Positions 6,267 through 15,750 of a stretch of 37,424 nucleotides of DNA are shown in pieces. Below the pieces are notes generated by a model. The model did not search any database, had not been told where the DNA came from, and was given only the letters and a program-made list of their open reading frames with translations. Origin of the DNA: Candidatus Polarisedimenticolaceae bacterium (GTDB lineage Bacteria; Pseudomonadota; Gammaproteobacteria; Chromatiales; Chromatiaceae); contig JAKISI010000036.1 of assembly GCA_021648685.1 (NCBI GenBank), forward strand, positions 1 to 37,424, in the 5' to 3' direction. Position numbers and translations under genes: made by a program. Each line of letters starts with the position of its first letter. Position 1 is the first letter of the stretch.

Positions 6267-8960
6267 TCAATGCGCTTCATCCCAGTTATCGCCAATACCC
6301 ACATCAACCACTAGAGGAACCGCAAGTTCGGCAGCAGACTCCATGGTGCTGCGGATCTTCTCCACAGAGCTATCCAGCTGATCCTCTCGCACCTCAAATA
6401 CCAGCTCATCGTGTACCTGCATAATCATGCGCAGCGCCGGTTTCTGGCTACAGATCCACGTATCTACCTCCAGCATGGCGCGTTTGATAATATCGGCGGC
6501 AGTGCCCTGCATCGGGGCGTTGATGGCGGTGCGCTCTGCGGCGGAGCGGCGCATGCCATTGCGGGAGTTAATCTCGGGCAGATAGAGGCGGCGCCCGAAC
6601 AGGGTCTCGACATATCCATGCTCTTTAGCCTCTTCACGGGTGCGGTCCATGAAGGCCTGCACGCCGGGGTAGCGTTCAAAATAGAGGTCGATATAGGATT
6701 GAGCCGCCTTGCGCTCGATCCCCAGCTGCTTGGCCAGCCCAAAGGCAGACATGCCGTAGATCAGCCCGAAATTGATCGCCTTGGCAGAGCGCCGTTGCTC
6801 GGTGCTGACCTGATCTGGTGCCAGCCCAAAGACCTCCGCAGCGGTGGTGCGGTGGATATCCTGCCCGCTGGTGAAGGCACGCAGCAGCCCCTCGTCCCCG
6901 GAGAGATGCGCCATGATGCGCAGCTCGATCTGGGAGTAGTCGGCGGCTACCATGCGGTAGCCCGCTTCCGGGATAAAGGCTTGGCGGATGCGCCGTCCCT
7001 CCTCATTGCGCACCGGGATGTTTTGCAGATTGGGGTCGGAGGATGAGAGCCGCCCGGTGGCCGTTACCGCCTGATGATAGGAGGTGTGTACCCGTCCGGT
7101 TTTGGCATCGACCTGTAGTGGCAGTTTATCGGTATAGGTGGATTTGAGCTTGCTCAGTCCGCGATGCTCCAGCAGCAGGCGGGGCAGCTCGTGCTCTTCG
7201 GCCAGCTTTTGCAGTACAGCCTCTGCGGTGGAGGGTACGCCCTTCTTTGTTTTGGTGACGACCGGCAGCTTAAGCTGATTGAAGAAGATCTCGCCGATCT
7301 GTTTGGGTGATGCCAGATTGAAGGGCTGCCCTGCCAGTTGGTAGGCGGCCTGTTCCAGCTCATGCATGCGCAGGGCCAGCTGCTGACTGTGTTGCCTGAG
7401 CATAGCGCAGTCGATCAGTACACCGGTGCGTTCGATGCGTGACAACACCGGCACCAGCGGCATCTCAATCTCTTCAAGCAGCCGAGCCAGTGATGGCTCT
7501 TCGGTGATGGTTGGCCATATCTTGTGGTGCAGCCGCAGGGTAATGTCGGCATCCTCGGCGGCGTAGGGGGCGGCCTGCTCCAGTGCTACCTGATTGAAGG
7601 TGATCTGTTTGGCCCCTTTGCCTGCAATCTCTTCAAACTTGATGGTGCTTAGCCCCAGGTATTTTTTGGCCAGTGAGTCCATATCGTGCCGGGTGGCAAT
7701 GCTGTCGGCCACATAGGATTCCAGCATGGTGTCGAAGGCGATGCCCTGTAGTTCAATGCCGTGGTTGGCCAGCACACTCATGTCGTACTTCAGATTCTGC
7801 CCAACCTTGAGTTGCGCCGGGTTTTCCAGCAGTGGGCGCATCTGCGCCAGCACTGCATCACGGTTCAGCTGCTCGGGTGCGCCGGGGTAGTCATGAGCCA
7901 GCGGCAGGTAGGCGGCTTCACCGGCAGTGACGGCGAAGGATAGCCCGACGATCTCGGCCTGTATGTAGTTGAGGCTGGTGGTCTCGGTGTCGAAGGCGAA
8001 CAGCTCAGCCTGCTCCAGCTTTGCCAGCCAGCGCTCGAGATCGGCCTGTTTTAAGATCACCTCATAGTGGGTCTCAATGGCTGGCTCTTCAATAACCGGC
8101 TCAGGGTGCTCTTCAAGGGTGGAGAGCAGGCGGTTGGATTCGATCTGGCTGTAGAGCTGGCGCAGCTTTGCGGTATCGGGGGCAGTAGGTTTCAGCTCGG
8201 TTGGCTGCTGATCCAATGCCACATCGCAGCGGATGGTGGTCAGTTCACGCGAGAGTGGCAGTTGCTCCAGGCTCTCGCGCAGATATTCGCCCACTTTGCC
8301 TCTGATCTCATCGGCGTGTGCCATGACCCCTTCCAGCGAGTCGTAACTGGTCAACCACTTAACCGCCGTCTTGGGGCCGCATTTGTTCACACCGGGGATG
8401 TTGTCCACGCTATCGCCCATCAGCGAGAGATAATCCACGATGCGCTCGGGTGGCACGCCAAATTTTGCAATCACCCCCTCTCGGTCCAACTTATGCTCAT
8501 TCATGGTGTTGATCAGTGTGACATGATCGTTGACCAGCTGTGCCAGATCCTTGTCGCCAGTCGAGATGATGGTTGGGATGCCCTGTGCCGTGGCCTGGGT
8601 GGCCAGGGTGCCGATCACGTCGTCTGCCTCCACGCCAGGGATGATCAGTATCGGCAGCCCCATGGCTCGAATGATCTCGTGCAGTGGCTCGATCTGTACG
8701 CGCAGATCATCCGGCATGGGCGGCCGGTTGGCCTTGTATTGGTCGTAGAGCTGGTTGCGAAAGCTGCCGCCCTTGGCGTCAAATACCACGGCAACCTGTG
8801 TCGGCTGATACTCATCAATCAGCTTGCGCAGCATGTTGGTTACACCTACCACAGCACCCGTGGGCTCCCCTTTGGAGTTGGTCAGCGGGGGCAGAGCATG
8901 GAAGGCGCGGAATAGATAGGATGAGCCATCGACCAGTAGCAGCAGTCTCTCTCTCTCCAT
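6267..8960 (-). CDS. polA: DNA polymerase I
   Basis: Repairs gaps and processes Okazaki fragments. The 897-residue protein has all three domains. The N-terminal 5'-3' exonuclease begins [20 protein letters not shown] and contains [10 protein letters not shown] and [12 protein letters not shown]. The 3'-5' proofreading domain has its catalytic acids in FDTETT, NLKYDMS and AEDADIT. The polymerase domain has [35 protein letters not shown] and [10 protein letters not shown]. Proofreading is therefore intact. The start chosen is the ATG at 8960, but there is no good ribosome-binding site. It lies just after the TGA of the lipoprotein gene, and an in-frame GTG overlaps the end of that gene, so translation is probably coupled. 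A terminator lies downstream at 6113-6148. Confidence 0.95.
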   Translation of the reverse strand: MERERLLLLVDGSSYLFRAFHALPPLTNSKGEPTGAVVGVTNMLRKLIDEYQPTQVAVVFDAKGGSFRNQLYDQYKANRPPMPDDLRVQIEPLHEIIRAMGLPILIIPGVEADDVIGTLATQATAQGIPTIISTGDKDLAQLVNDHVTLINTMNEHKLDREGVIAKFGVPPERIVDYLSLMGDSVDNIPGVNKCGPKTAVKWLTSYDSLEGVMAHADEIRGKVGEYLRESLEQLPLSRELTTIRCDVALDQQPTELKPTAPDTAKLRQLYSQIESNRLLSTLEEHPEPVIEEPAIETHYEVILKQADLERWLAKLEQAELFAFDTETTSLNYIQAEIVGLSFAVTAGEAAYLPLAHDYPGAPEQLNRDAVLAQMRPLLENPAQLKVGQNLKYDMSVLANHGIELQGIAFDTMLESYVADSIATRHDMDSLAKKYLGLSTIKFEEIAGKGAKQITFNQVALEQAAPYAAEDADITLRLHHKIWPTITEEPSLARLLEEIEMPLVPVLSRIERTGVLIDCAMLRQHSQQLALRMHELEQAAYQLAGQPFNLASPKQIGEIFFNQLKLPVVTKTKKGVPSTAEAVLQKLAEEHELPRLLLEHRGLSKLKSTYTDKLPLQVDAKTGRVHTSYHQAVTATGRLSSSDPNLQNIPVRNEEGRRIRQAFIPEAGYRMVAADYSQIELRIMAHLSGDEGLLRAFTSGQDIHRTTAAEVFGLAPDQVSTEQRRSAKAINFGLIYGMSAFGLAKQLGIERKAAQSYIDLYFERYPGVQAFMDRTREEAKEHGYVETLFGRRLYLPEINSRNGMRRSAAERTAINAPMQGTAADIIKRAMLEVDTWICSQKPALRMIMQVHDELVFEVREDQLDSSVEKIRSTMESAAELAVPLVVDVGIGDNWDEAH

Positions 8961-8967
8961 GAGGGGA

Positions 8968-9294
8968 TCAGTGTCCACCGTAGATGCACTGGTAGACGGT
9001 GTAACTCTGCTCGCCAGCGACCGGGGCACCATCGGGCGATGCAGTATCACCGCCCAGCTTGGCTGCGCTGTTGCGTGCCAGGATCTCCAGCTCTTCCAGG
9101 ATGGTCTTTTTGTCACGCTCAAAGAAGAGTATTTTGTCCAGCACCGAGACGGTTGTGGTGCCAATCACCTTGCAGTGGGAGGCGCTCTTTGCAGTCATCA
9201 GCCGCACATGATCCGCCTGGGGTGAGAGCTTTACCAGTGAGCAACCTGTGGTCAGCAGGGCGCTGGCGATGAGTAGAGGGAACTGTTTTTTCAT
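8968..9294 (-). CDS. DUF4156-type small lipoprotein
   Basis: 108 residues with an N-terminal signal [18 protein letters not shown], in which Cys18 would be lipidated; the lipobox is slightly irregular (Thr at -3). The body has the pattern of DUF4156 proteins: an early SPQADHVRL segment, a conserved [10 protein letters not shown], a central helix with [18 protein letters not shown] and a C-terminal YTVYQCIYG. The function of this family is unknown; an envelope location is inferred from the signal. The start at 9294 is chosen because AAGGA precedes it at suitable spacing. The TGA lies 7 bases upstream of the polA ATG, and the gene follows the methyltransferase on the same strand. Confidence 0.75.
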   Translation of the reverse strand: MKKQFPLLIASALLTTGCSLVKLSPQADHVRLMTAKSASHCKVIGTTTVSVLDKILFFERDKKTILEELEILARNSAAKLGGDTASPDGAPVAGEQSYTVYQCIYGGH

Positions 9295-9317
9295 ACGGTT
9301 TTCCTTGGGTTTTTTGA

Positions 9318-10004
9318 TCATTTTAGTGCATAAAAACCGGCCTGCATGTGAGATAGCCAGAACAGTTCTGCGGTCTTGAAACCGGCCTCTTTCAGCAGTG
9401 CCAGATGGGCATCGACGGTGATCGGGAAACATGAGCTGCCAAGGTGCTCGATATAGGCACGCGCCTCCTCTTCGGTTCTGCCCTGTGAGCGCTGGTAGCT
9501 GATCCAGCGTTTCAGGCCGATTTGGTTGCCCTCTGATGTGTTTGCCCGGATGGTCTCCAGGGTGATGTAGACGCCGCCGTCGGCCAGTGCTACGTGGCAC
9601 TGCCGGGTGGCCTGCAGACGATCCTCCTCCCCGAGGTAGTGGTGTGCCAGTGCGGCCGTGATCACCTGAGGGCAGGGGAAGCCGGTCAGATCCAGCGCCT
9701 CGCTGCCTACGGCACCTACGATCATCAGCTGGTGCTGTGGGATGCGCGCCAGATTCATGCGCGCCTGCATCAACATCTCTTGTGAGGGGTCGGCCAGCAG
9801 ATAGCGTGTCGAGCGGAAGGTCTGGTGTGCCTCCTGAATCATGTTGCCGGTGCCGCAGCCGGTATCCAGCCAGTTTTTTACCTCTGCCTGGGTATGTTTG
9901 ACAATCTCCACCGCCTCATAATAGAAGTTTTGAAAATAGGGAGTGGTCTGGCGCAGGTTGTTGTTATATTCGGCGGCGCTGACGGGGGTGGTGTTGTCGA
10001 TCAT
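9318..10004 (-). CDS. Class I SAM-dependent methyltransferase, substrate unknown
   Basis: A 228-residue cytoplasmic protein with a Rossmann-type methyltransferase core. Motif I is WLDTGCGTGNM (about residues 45-55), followed by the acidic strand end YLLADPS (motif II) and an ITAALAHHYL segment. Later comes a GGVYITLETI strand. These fit small-molecule or methyltransf_25-type enzymes, but nothing indicates the substrate. GAGAG lies upstream of the ATG at 10004. It is the first gene of the minus-strand group with the lipoprotein gene and polA, and is separated from rnpB by a short intergenic region. Confidence 0.8.
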   Translation of the reverse strand: MIDNTTPVSAAEYNNNLRQTTPYFQNFYYEAVEIVKHTQAEVKNWLDTGCGTGNMIQEAHQTFRSTRYLLADPSQEMLMQARMNLARIPQHQLMIVGAVGSEALDLTGFPCPQVITAALAHHYLGEEDRLQATRQCHVALADGGVYITLETIRANTSEGNQIGLKRWISYQRSQGRTEEEARAYIEHLGSSCFPITVDAHLALLKEAGFKTAELFWLSHMQAGFYALK

Positions 10005-10133
10005 GGGTCTCTCTGTTACAGCCCGGGTCTGTTGGAGATGGATTGAGTGGTGGACATTCTAACCTTCAGCCACGCTCAATGGCAGCATGAATTCAGGTTA
10101 TGCATGTGTTCTGAATAACATGCCACAGCGCCC

Positions 10134-10162
10134 TTGCGCTGATGGGTAAGTGGCATTATTGT
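10134..10162 (+). promoter_or_regulatory. Sigma70 promoter of rnpB
   Basis: TTGCGC (10134-10139), 17-base spacer, TATTGT (10157-10162). The predicted start, 7-8 bases downstream, coincides with the first base of the RNase P RNA P1 helix at 10170, which supports the call independently. Confidence 0.65.
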
Positions 10163-10169
10163 ACTGTTC

Positions 10170-10523
10170 GAGAGTCGGCCGGATGGTCGCCGCTTTTGCG
10201 AGCGGAGGAAAGTCCGGGCTCCACAGGGCGAGGTGCCAGGTAACGCCTGGAAGGCGCAAGCCTATGGAAAGTGCCACAGAAAATATACCGCCAGCCTGGC
10301 TGGTAAGGGTGAAATGGTGCGGTAAGAGCGCACCGCGCCGGTGGCAACACCGGTGGCAGGGTAAACCCCACCTGGAGCAAGACCAAATAGGGGGGCAGGC
10401 AGCCTTGAGCTGCAACGTATGGCCCATACGGCTCCCGGGTAGGTTGCTTGAGATGCATGGCGACGTGCATCCTAGATGAATGACCATTCTCGACAGAACC
10501 CGGCTTACAGGCCGACTCTCACC
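10170..10523 (+). ncRNA. rnpB: RNase P RNA, bacterial type A
   Basis: Catalytic RNA that removes the 5' leader of tRNA precursors. The universally conserved P4 halves are present: GAGGAAAGTCCGGGCTCC (10205-10222) and ACAGAACCCGGCTTA (10493-10507). The ends form a perfect 11-bp P1 helix, GAGAGTCGGCC (10170-10180) with 10510-10520. Other conserved blocks are GCCAGGTAACGCCTGG, GGTAAGGGTGAAA, GGTGCGGTAAGAGCGCACCG, the GGTAA of L15 (10360-10364), which pairs with the tRNA CCA end, and GACCAAATAGGGG. It is close to the enterobacterial A-type RNA in order and spacing. The exact 3' end is estimated. Confidence 0.97.
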
Positions 10524-10697
10524 TCCTTGTTCCCTCTTTAGTCTGCCTGGATGGCGGGGGCAGCGTGCCGCATCTTAACAAATCACATTAAGTCCGCCTT
10601 CTACCCGGCTGTTTTTTAGCGCCTTATTTTTTGTCGTTCTCCTTACGTTTCCCCTCCTAAGTCCCTGTCTTTAAAGGAAGTTTTCCGCTGTTTTGTC
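10524..10697. other. rnpB to mraZ intergenic region
   Basis: About 170 bases. A CTGCC...GGCAG inverted repeat near 10538-10563 and a T-rich run at 10612-10617 might help end rnpB transcription, but no textbook terminator is visible. Confidence 0.35.
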
Positions 10698-10726
10698 TTG
10701 ACAGGGTGGGGCGGTGTGTCTAAAGT
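10698..10726 (+). promoter_or_regulatory. Main dcw promoter upstream of mraZ
   Basis: A perfect -35 TTGACA (10698-10703), 17-base spacer and TAAAGT (10721-10726, 4 of 6). Transcription would begin near 10733, inside the repeat array attributed to MraZ. It is the strongest promoter-like sequence in the window and is placed to drive the whole cluster. Confidence 0.75.
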
Positions 10727-10760
10727 TGGTGAAAAGTGGAAATAAGTGGTTAAAAAGGGA
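10724..10760 (+). promoter_or_regulatory. Putative MraZ operator: 10-bp phased TGG/GGG repeats
   Basis: TGG cores lie at 10727, 10737 and 10747 and GGG at 10757, exactly 10 bases apart, each preceded by A-rich sequence (for example AAAAGTGG and ATAAGTGG). An in-phase TGGGG also lies at 10707. Known MraZ sites are TGGG-type repeats with five-base spacers in E. coli and AAAGTGG-type direct repeats in Mycoplasma, both with about 10-base periodicity. The array covers the -10 element, the predicted start site and the early leader, as expected for autorepression. Confidence 0.7.
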
Positions 10761-10786
10761 TAATTGTCTGTTGAGGGGAGAATCTT

Positions 10787-11239
10787 TTGTTCCGCGGTGT
10801 TAACAACATCAGCCTTGATGCGAAAGGGCGCATGGCTATTCCGACACGTTTTCGGGAGAGCCTGCGGTCTAGTTGTGCGTCACAGCTGGTGATTACCGTG
10901 GATACAGATCGCTGCCTGCTCATCTATCCGCTGCCAGAGTGGCAGGAGATTGAACATAAGCTGGTGAAATTCCCCTCCCTTAATAAGGTTGCTCGTGATC
11001 TGCAGCGCATGCTGATGGGCAACGCTACAGATGTCGAGATGGATGGTCAGGGTCGTATCCTAATTCCAACCGCACTGCGTGACTATGCCAAGCTGGAAAA
11101 AAAAGCCGTCATGATTGGTCAGGGGCACAAGTTTGAGCTGTGGAATGAAGAGAGCTGGAACAGTCGGTTAAGTGAGTGGCAGGAGACAGATTTGGAGCAG
11201 CTGGAGTTACCGGCTGGTCTGGAAACCTTCTCGCTCTGA
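10787..11239 (+). CDS. mraZ: Transcriptional regulator MraZ
   Basis: DNA-binding regulator of the dcw cluster with two AbrB-like swapped-hairpin domains. The 150-residue protein begins FRGVNNISLDAKGRMAIPTRFRE and repeats the motif in the second half (VEMDGQGRILIPTALRDYA), as the family does. The start codon is TTG at 10787, giving the conserved MFRG start, with GAGGGGAG at 10773-10780 as a good ribosome-binding site. Weak start codons are common for autoregulators, but that purpose is inference. Its likely binding site is the phased repeat array just upstream. It is the first gene of the operon, and rsmH follows after 6 bases. Confidence 0.95.
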   Translation: MFRGVNNISLDAKGRMAIPTRFRESLRSSCASQLVITVDTDRCLLIYPLPEWQEIEHKLVKFPSLNKVARDLQRMLMGNATDVEMDGQGRILIPTALRDYAKLEKKAVMIGQGHKFELWNEESWNSRLSEWQETDLEQLELPAGLETFSL

Positions 11240-11245
11240 GCCGTG

Positions 11246-12172
11246 ATGGATACGCACCAAACAGTACTGCTGCATGAGGCGGTAGCAGCGCTGAATATAA
11301 AAGAGTCCGGCTGCTATGTGGATGGCACCTTTGGGCGGGGTGGCCATAGCAAGCTGATAATGCAGGCAATGGGGCCGGAAGGGCATCTGCTGGCGATTGA
11401 TAAAGACCTGGCTGCGATTGAGTCCGGGCACCGGCTTTTTGCAAATGATAACCGTTTTATTATTGAGCAGGGCTCCTTTGCGATGCTGAGCCAGCTGGCG
11501 GATCGGCACGGTCTGACCGGCAAAGTGGATGGCCTGCTGCTGGATCTGGGTGTCTCCTCCCCGCAACTGGATAGCGCAGAGCGGGGGTTCAGTTTTATGC
11601 ATGATGGTCCTTTGGATATGCGCATGGATACGACGAACGGTATGAGTGCAGCAGCCTGGCTGGCCCAGGCAAAAGAGCATGAAATTACCCGGGTGCTCAA
11701 AACCTATGGTGAAGAGCGCTTTGCCAAACGTATCGCGCGCGCTATCGTTGCGGCTCGCCAGGAGGCTGCAATTGAAACCACAGGTCAACTGGCGGCGATT
11801 ATTGCACAGGCCAACCCGGTAAAAGAGCCGGGCCGCAACCCCGCAACCCGAAGCTTTCAGGCGATCCGCATCTTTATCAACAGAGAGCTGGATGACCTCT
11901 CTGACTGTCTCGACCAGGTACTGCGGGTGCTGGCTCCCGGCGGGCGGCTGGTCGTGATCAGCTTCCACTCGCTGGAAGACCGGATGGTAAAACGCTTCAT
12001 GCGGGATCATGCGCGTGGTGATGACTTTCCTCCAGGCCTGCCGGTAACCAAGGATCAGCTCTGTCCTCGCTTGAAACTGATTGGCAAGGCGATTCGCCCC
12101 TCCGCCTCCGAAGTAAGCCAGAACCCCCGGGCCAGAAGTGCCGTATTGCGCATTGCAGAGCGGCCATCATGA
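11246..12172 (+). CDS. rsmH: 16S rRNA (cytosine1402-N4)-methyltransferase RsmH
   Basis: SAM-dependent methylation of C1402 in the ribosomal P site (formerly MraW). The 308-residue protein has the family N-terminus [17 protein letters not shown]-site motif [10 protein letters not shown] (about 26-35), [18 protein letters not shown] and the C-terminal [15 protein letters not shown]. The ATG at 11246 is used; an overlapping GTG at 11243 would add one residue. It lies 6 bases after the mraZ stop, and its TGA overlaps the ftsL ATG. Confidence 0.95.
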   Translation: MDTHQTVLLHEAVAALNIKESGCYVDGTFGRGGHSKLIMQAMGPEGHLLAIDKDLAAIESGHRLFANDNRFIIEQGSFAMLSQLADRHGLTGKVDGLLLDLGVSSPQLDSAERGFSFMHDGPLDMRMDTTNGMSAAAWLAQAKEHEITRVLKTYGEERFAKRIARAIVAARQEAAIETTGQLAAIIAQANPVKEPGRNPATRSFQAIRIFINRELDDLSDCLDQVLRVLAPGGRLVVISFHSLEDRMVKRFMRDHARGDDFPPGLPVTKDQLCPRLKLIGKAIRPSASEVSQNPRARSAVLRIAERPS

Positions 12173-12441
12173 GATATGGGCAGCCACTGTTGATTCTCTT
12201 TCTGCTGTTGGCGGTACTGGCTTCCGGCATCAGTGTCGTGCATGCCAAATATGCCAGCCGCAAGCATTTTGTTGCGCTGCAACAGCTGCTGGCAGAGCGT
12301 GATGCTGCCGATGTGGAGTGGGGCAGATTGCAGCTGGAAGAGAGCACCTGGGGCACGCATGGCCGGGTGGAGCTGCTGGCTCGCACGAAACTGGACATGC
12401 ATATCCCTGCAGCGCATGAAATTGTGATCATTACCCCCTGA
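12169..12441 (+). CDS. ftsL: Cell division protein FtsL
   Basis: Small bitopic membrane protein that joins FtsB and FtsQ in the divisome and helps activate FtsWI. The 90-residue product has one N-terminal membrane segment (about residues 6-24, [18 protein letters not shown]), then a heptad-like periplasmic helix ([25 protein letters not shown]) and a short C-terminal region. Sequence conservation in this family is low, so identification rests on size, topology and position between rsmH and ftsI. The ATG overlaps the rsmH stop (ATGA). Confidence 0.9.
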   Translation: MRYGQPLLILFLLLAVLASGISVVHAKYASRKHFVALQQLLAERDAADVEWGRLQLEESTWGTHGRVELLARTKLDMHIPAAHEIVIITP

Positions 12442-12445
12442 AACC

Positions 12446-14212
12446 ATGGCAACCACGAAACGAAAAAAACGCGCAATCCAGGCGCAACAGCAGATCACGC
12501 TGGAGCTGCCAAGCTACACTGTCCGCCGCCGTGTGCTGTTGGGTCTGCTCTCTCTGGCGCTGATTGCACTGGTTGCCAAGGCCGCGGATCAGCATGTGCT
12601 GGAGAGAGATTTTCTCCAGCATGAGGGGGAGCGGCGTCACCTGAAGATTGTTGGCATACCCGCTCACAGGGGAATGATCACGGATCGCAATGGCGAGCCA
12701 TTGGCGATGAGTACACCGGTGGACTCTGTTGGTACCAACCCAAAATTGTTCAAACCGGATGACAAGACACTGGCTCAGCTAGAGAAGATACTGGGCAAAA
12801 ATCCGGATGATCTGCGCCACTTATTGGCTCGTTATAGTGGCCGGGACTTTATCTATTTGAAGCGCCGGGTAAACCCTGATGTGGCGGCACAGGTTATGGA
12901 GCTGGCCAAAACCAAAAAACTGGAAGGCATTGAGCTGCGGCGCGAGTATCGCCGCTACTATCCGGGTGGAGAGGTATTTGCCCATGTGATTGGCTTTACC
13001 AATATAGATGACCAGGGTCAGGAGGGGATGGAGCTGGCTTACGATGAGTGGCTGCTGGGTAAGCCGGGGGCGAAAAGAGTGATACGCGATGGGCGTTCTC
13101 GAATTGTAAAGGATGTAGAGAGCATTCGTGTGCCAAAGCCGGGAAAACCCCTGATGCTCAGCCTGGATCGGCGGCTGCAATATCTGGCCTACCGGGAGCT
13201 GAAAGCGGCGGTGGTACGGCACAAGGCGCGCTCAGGCTCAGTGGTGATGCTGGATACCCGCACCGGTGAGGTACTGGCCATGGTCAACCAGCCCTCCTAT
13301 AACCCGAATGGCTCGCGTGACAGCCGTGGCGGAGTGCTCAGAAACCGGGCGCTGATTGATGTCTTTGAACCTGGCTCCACCATGAAACCCTTTGCGGTAA
13401 CCGCGGCGATGGAGCTGGGCAGGATCACCCCTTCCACACTCATTGACACCCGGCCCGGCACCCTGCGCGTAGGGCGTGCCATGGTGAAGGATCACCATAA
13501 CTATGGGGTACTGGATGTGGCGGGTGTTATCCGTAAATCCAGCAATGTCGGTGTCAGCAAGATTGCGCTGGATCTGTCGCAGGAGGAGCTTTGGAAGGCC
13601 TACTCCCGGCTCGGTTTCGGGCAGGCCAGCTCGGTCAGCTTTCCGGGAGAATCCGCCGGCCAGCTTGCCTCTTATCGGCGCTGGGCAAAGATTGACCAGG
13701 CTACACTCTCTTTCGGATACGGTATCTCCGTCACACCTTTGCAACTGGCACAGGCCTATAGTGTGCTGGCAGCAGATGGGGTCCTGTACCCCGTATCACT
13801 GTTGCGCCAGGGGCAGCCGCCGGAAGGCCGGCGGGTGATGAGCAGAGCAACGGCTGTTGCCATGCGTGGGATGCTGGAGTCGGTTGTCTCGACAGAGGGG
13901 ACAGCCCCTGCTGCAGCAGTGGCGCGGTATCGGGTGGCGGGCAAAACCGGCACGGTGAAAAAATCCATTGCAGGGGGTTATGCAGAGGATCGCTATCTGG
14001 CCGTATTTGCGGGATTGGCACCTGTCAGCAATCCCCGTCTGGCGATGGTTGTGATGTTGAATGAACCCTCCGCAGGTGAGTTCTATGGTGGGCAGGTGGC
14101 GGCTCCGGTATTTTCAAAAATCATGGCGGGCGCGTTGCGACTGCTGAATATTGCCCCCGATGCCCTGGAGACACCTGGTGTGCGGCTTGCGGCCGGGATG
14201 GTGCAACCATGA
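12446..14212 (+). CDS. ftsI: Septal peptidoglycan transpeptidase FtsI (PBP3)
   Basis: Class B penicillin-binding protein that crosslinks septal peptidoglycan with FtsW. The 588-residue protein has a basic cytoplasmic start, one membrane segment (about 29-46), a pedestal domain and a transpeptidase domain. The active-site motifs are complete: S311-T-M-K314 in EPGSTMKPF, S365-S-N367 and K500-T-G-T503. The ATG at 12446 follows the ftsL stop closely. Its TGA overlaps the murE start. Length and motif spacing are normal. Confidence 0.96.
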   Translation: MATTKRKKRAIQAQQQITLELPSYTVRRRVLLGLLSLALIALVAKAADQHVLERDFLQHEGERRHLKIVGIPAHRGMITDRNGEPLAMSTPVDSVGTNPKLFKPDDKTLAQLEKILGKNPDDLRHLLARYSGRDFIYLKRRVNPDVAAQVMELAKTKKLEGIELRREYRRYYPGGEVFAHVIGFTNIDDQGQEGMELAYDEWLLGKPGAKRVIRDGRSRIVKDVESIRVPKPGKPLMLSLDRRLQYLAYRELKAAVVRHKARSGSVVMLDTRTGEVLAMVNQPSYNPNGSRDSRGGVLRNRALIDVFEPGSTMKPFAVTAAMELGRITPSTLIDTRPGTLRVGRAMVKDHHNYGVLDVAGVIRKSSNVGVSKIALDLSQEELWKAYSRLGFGQASSVSFPGESAGQLASYRRWAKIDQATLSFGYGISVTPLQLAQAYSVLAADGVLYPVSLLRQGQPPEGRRVMSRATAVAMRGMLESVVSTEGTAPAAAVARYRVAGKTGTVKKSIAGGYAEDRYLAVFAGLAPVSNPRLAMVVMLNEPSAGEFYGGQVAAPVFSKIMAGALRLLNIAPDALETPGVRLAAGMVQP

Positions 14213-15750
14213 TGACGGCTCAATCGCTCAACCGTCAGTGGTACCTCTCAACCCTGCTTTCGAACCGGGTTCGGGTACGGCCGTCGCAAGACCCTGCCAT
14301 CTCCAGCATCTCACTGGATAGCCGCAGTGTGGTGCCGGGCAGTCTTTTTCTGGCCTGTGCCGGTGAGCGGCAGCACGGGCTGGACTTTGTGTTTCAGGTA
14401 TTGGAGCAGGGGGCGGCAGCGATCCTGTGCGAGCCTGGTGGTGATTGGCCACAGGCTCAAATCGACGCGCTGGCTACCGAGATTGCCGTGCCGCTGCTCT
14501 CGATGGAGGGGCTGAGTCAACAGGTCAGCCAGCTTGCAGCACGTTTTTATGGCGAGCCAAGCCATCAGATGAGGGTGATTGGCATCACCGGCACCAATGG
14601 CAAGACCAGCTGCAGCCAGTTTCTGGCAGAGGCGCTACAGGCCAGCGTGCCCTGTGGCGTTGTCGGGACGTTGGGCAGTGGATTTCCCGGTGCGCTGCAG
14701 GCCGGTCGCCACACCACACCCGAGCCGGTAGCACTGCAATCCATCCTGGCCGACCTGAGAGACCGGGGGGCGCAGGCGGTGGCGATGGAGGTCTCATCAC
14801 ATGCGCTGGAGCAGGGGCGTGTGGCTGCGGTGCGGTTTGAATGTGCGGTGCTGACCAACCTGAGCCGGGATCATCTCGATTTTCATGGTGACATGGCAAG
14901 CTATGCGGCCGCCAAACAGCGCCTGTTTGAACAGCCTGGTCTGAGATCTGCGGTGCTGAATCTGGATGACCCCTTTGGCTGGAGCCTGCTGAAGCAGCTG
15001 CCCGAAAGCGTGCGAGTGGTGGCCTATGGCCTGTCACGCCCGGATCGTCCACTGCCCGGCCGGATTAAGGATTGGCTCTGGAGTCAAGAGATCAAACCCA
15101 CCCGGCAGGGCATGCATATCCAGCTGGAGAGCAGCTGGGGCAGTGGGGTTATCGACAGCCAACTGCTGGGGCGCTTCAACGTCAGCAACCTGCTGGCGGT
15201 GCTGGCAGTGCTGCTGGAGCAGGGGGTGCCGATGGCGCAAGCGCTACAGCGTCTCTCTGCACTGCAGACGGTGCCGGGTCGAATGGAACGCTTTGGTGGT
15301 GGTGACCAGCCACTGGTCGTTGTCGATTACGCCCATACGCCGGATGCGCTGAAGCAGGCCATCACCGCACTGCGGCCACACTGTGCGGGTCGTCTGATCT
15401 GCCTGCTGGGTTGTGGTGGAGATCGTGATCGCGGCAAACGCCCATTGATGGGGGCGCTGGCTCAGCGGCTCTGTGATCGGGTGATCGTGACCGATGACAA
15501 CCCCCGCAACGAGGAGGGTGACCGGATCATTGCCGATATTCTTGCTGGCATGAGCCGACCGGATGCGGCACAGGTGCAGCGCAACCGGGCTGAGGCGATC
15601 CGCAGTGCAGTAGCGCAGGCGCAGGCGGGTGATCTGGTGCTGGTCAGTGGCAAGGGGCATGAGACCACCCAGCTGTGTGGGGATCTGAGCCTCTATTTCA
15701 GTGATCGGGAGCAGGTGCAGAAAGCGCTTGCCGGAGATATGAGCCGATGA
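14209..15750 (+). CDS. murE: UDP-MurNAc-tripeptide synthetase MurE (meso-diaminopimelate adding)
   Basis: Adds the third amino acid to UDP-MurNAc-L-Ala-D-Glu in the cytoplasm. The 513-residue Mur ligase has the ATP-binding GTNGKTS (128-134), central-domain HTTPEP and SSHALEQGR, and C-terminal VVVDYAHTPDAL. DNPR at 430-433 is the motif that selects meso-diaminopimelate over lysine, so the wall is of the Gram-negative A1-gamma type. Two adjacent ATG codons (14209, 14212) are possible starts; the first overlaps the ftsI stop. Its own stop overlaps murF. Confidence 0.95.
   Translation: MMTAQSLNRQWYLSTLLSNRVRVRPSQDPAISSISLDSRSVVPGSLFLACAGERQHGLDFVFQVLEQGAAAILCEPGGDWPQAQIDALATEIAVPLLSMEGLSQQVSQLAARFYGEPSHQMRVIGITGTNGKTSCSQFLAEALQASVPCGVVGTLGSGFPGALQAGRHTTPEPVALQSILADLRDRGAQAVAMEVSSHALEQGRVAAVRFECAVLTNLSRDHLDFHGDMASYAAAKQRLFEQPGLRSAVLNLDDPFGWSLLKQLPESVRVVAYGLSRPDRPLPGRIKDWLWSQEIKPTRQGMHIQLESSWGSGVIDSQLLGRFNVSNLLAVLAVLLEQGVPMAQALQRLSALQTVPGRMERFGGGDQPLVVVDYAHTPDALKQAITALRPHCAGRLICLLGCGGDRDRGKRPLMGALAQRLCDRVIVTDDNPRNEEGDRIIADILAGMSRPDAAQVQRNRAEAIRSAVAQAQAGDLVLVSGKGHETTQLCGDLSLYFSDREQVQKALAGDMSR

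Noticed and set aside
8067-8915. 282-codon open frame antisense to polA
   Set aside because: polA motifs are intact throughout on the minus strand; high-GC third positions open long antisense frames here and at rsmH, murF, murC and ftsA.
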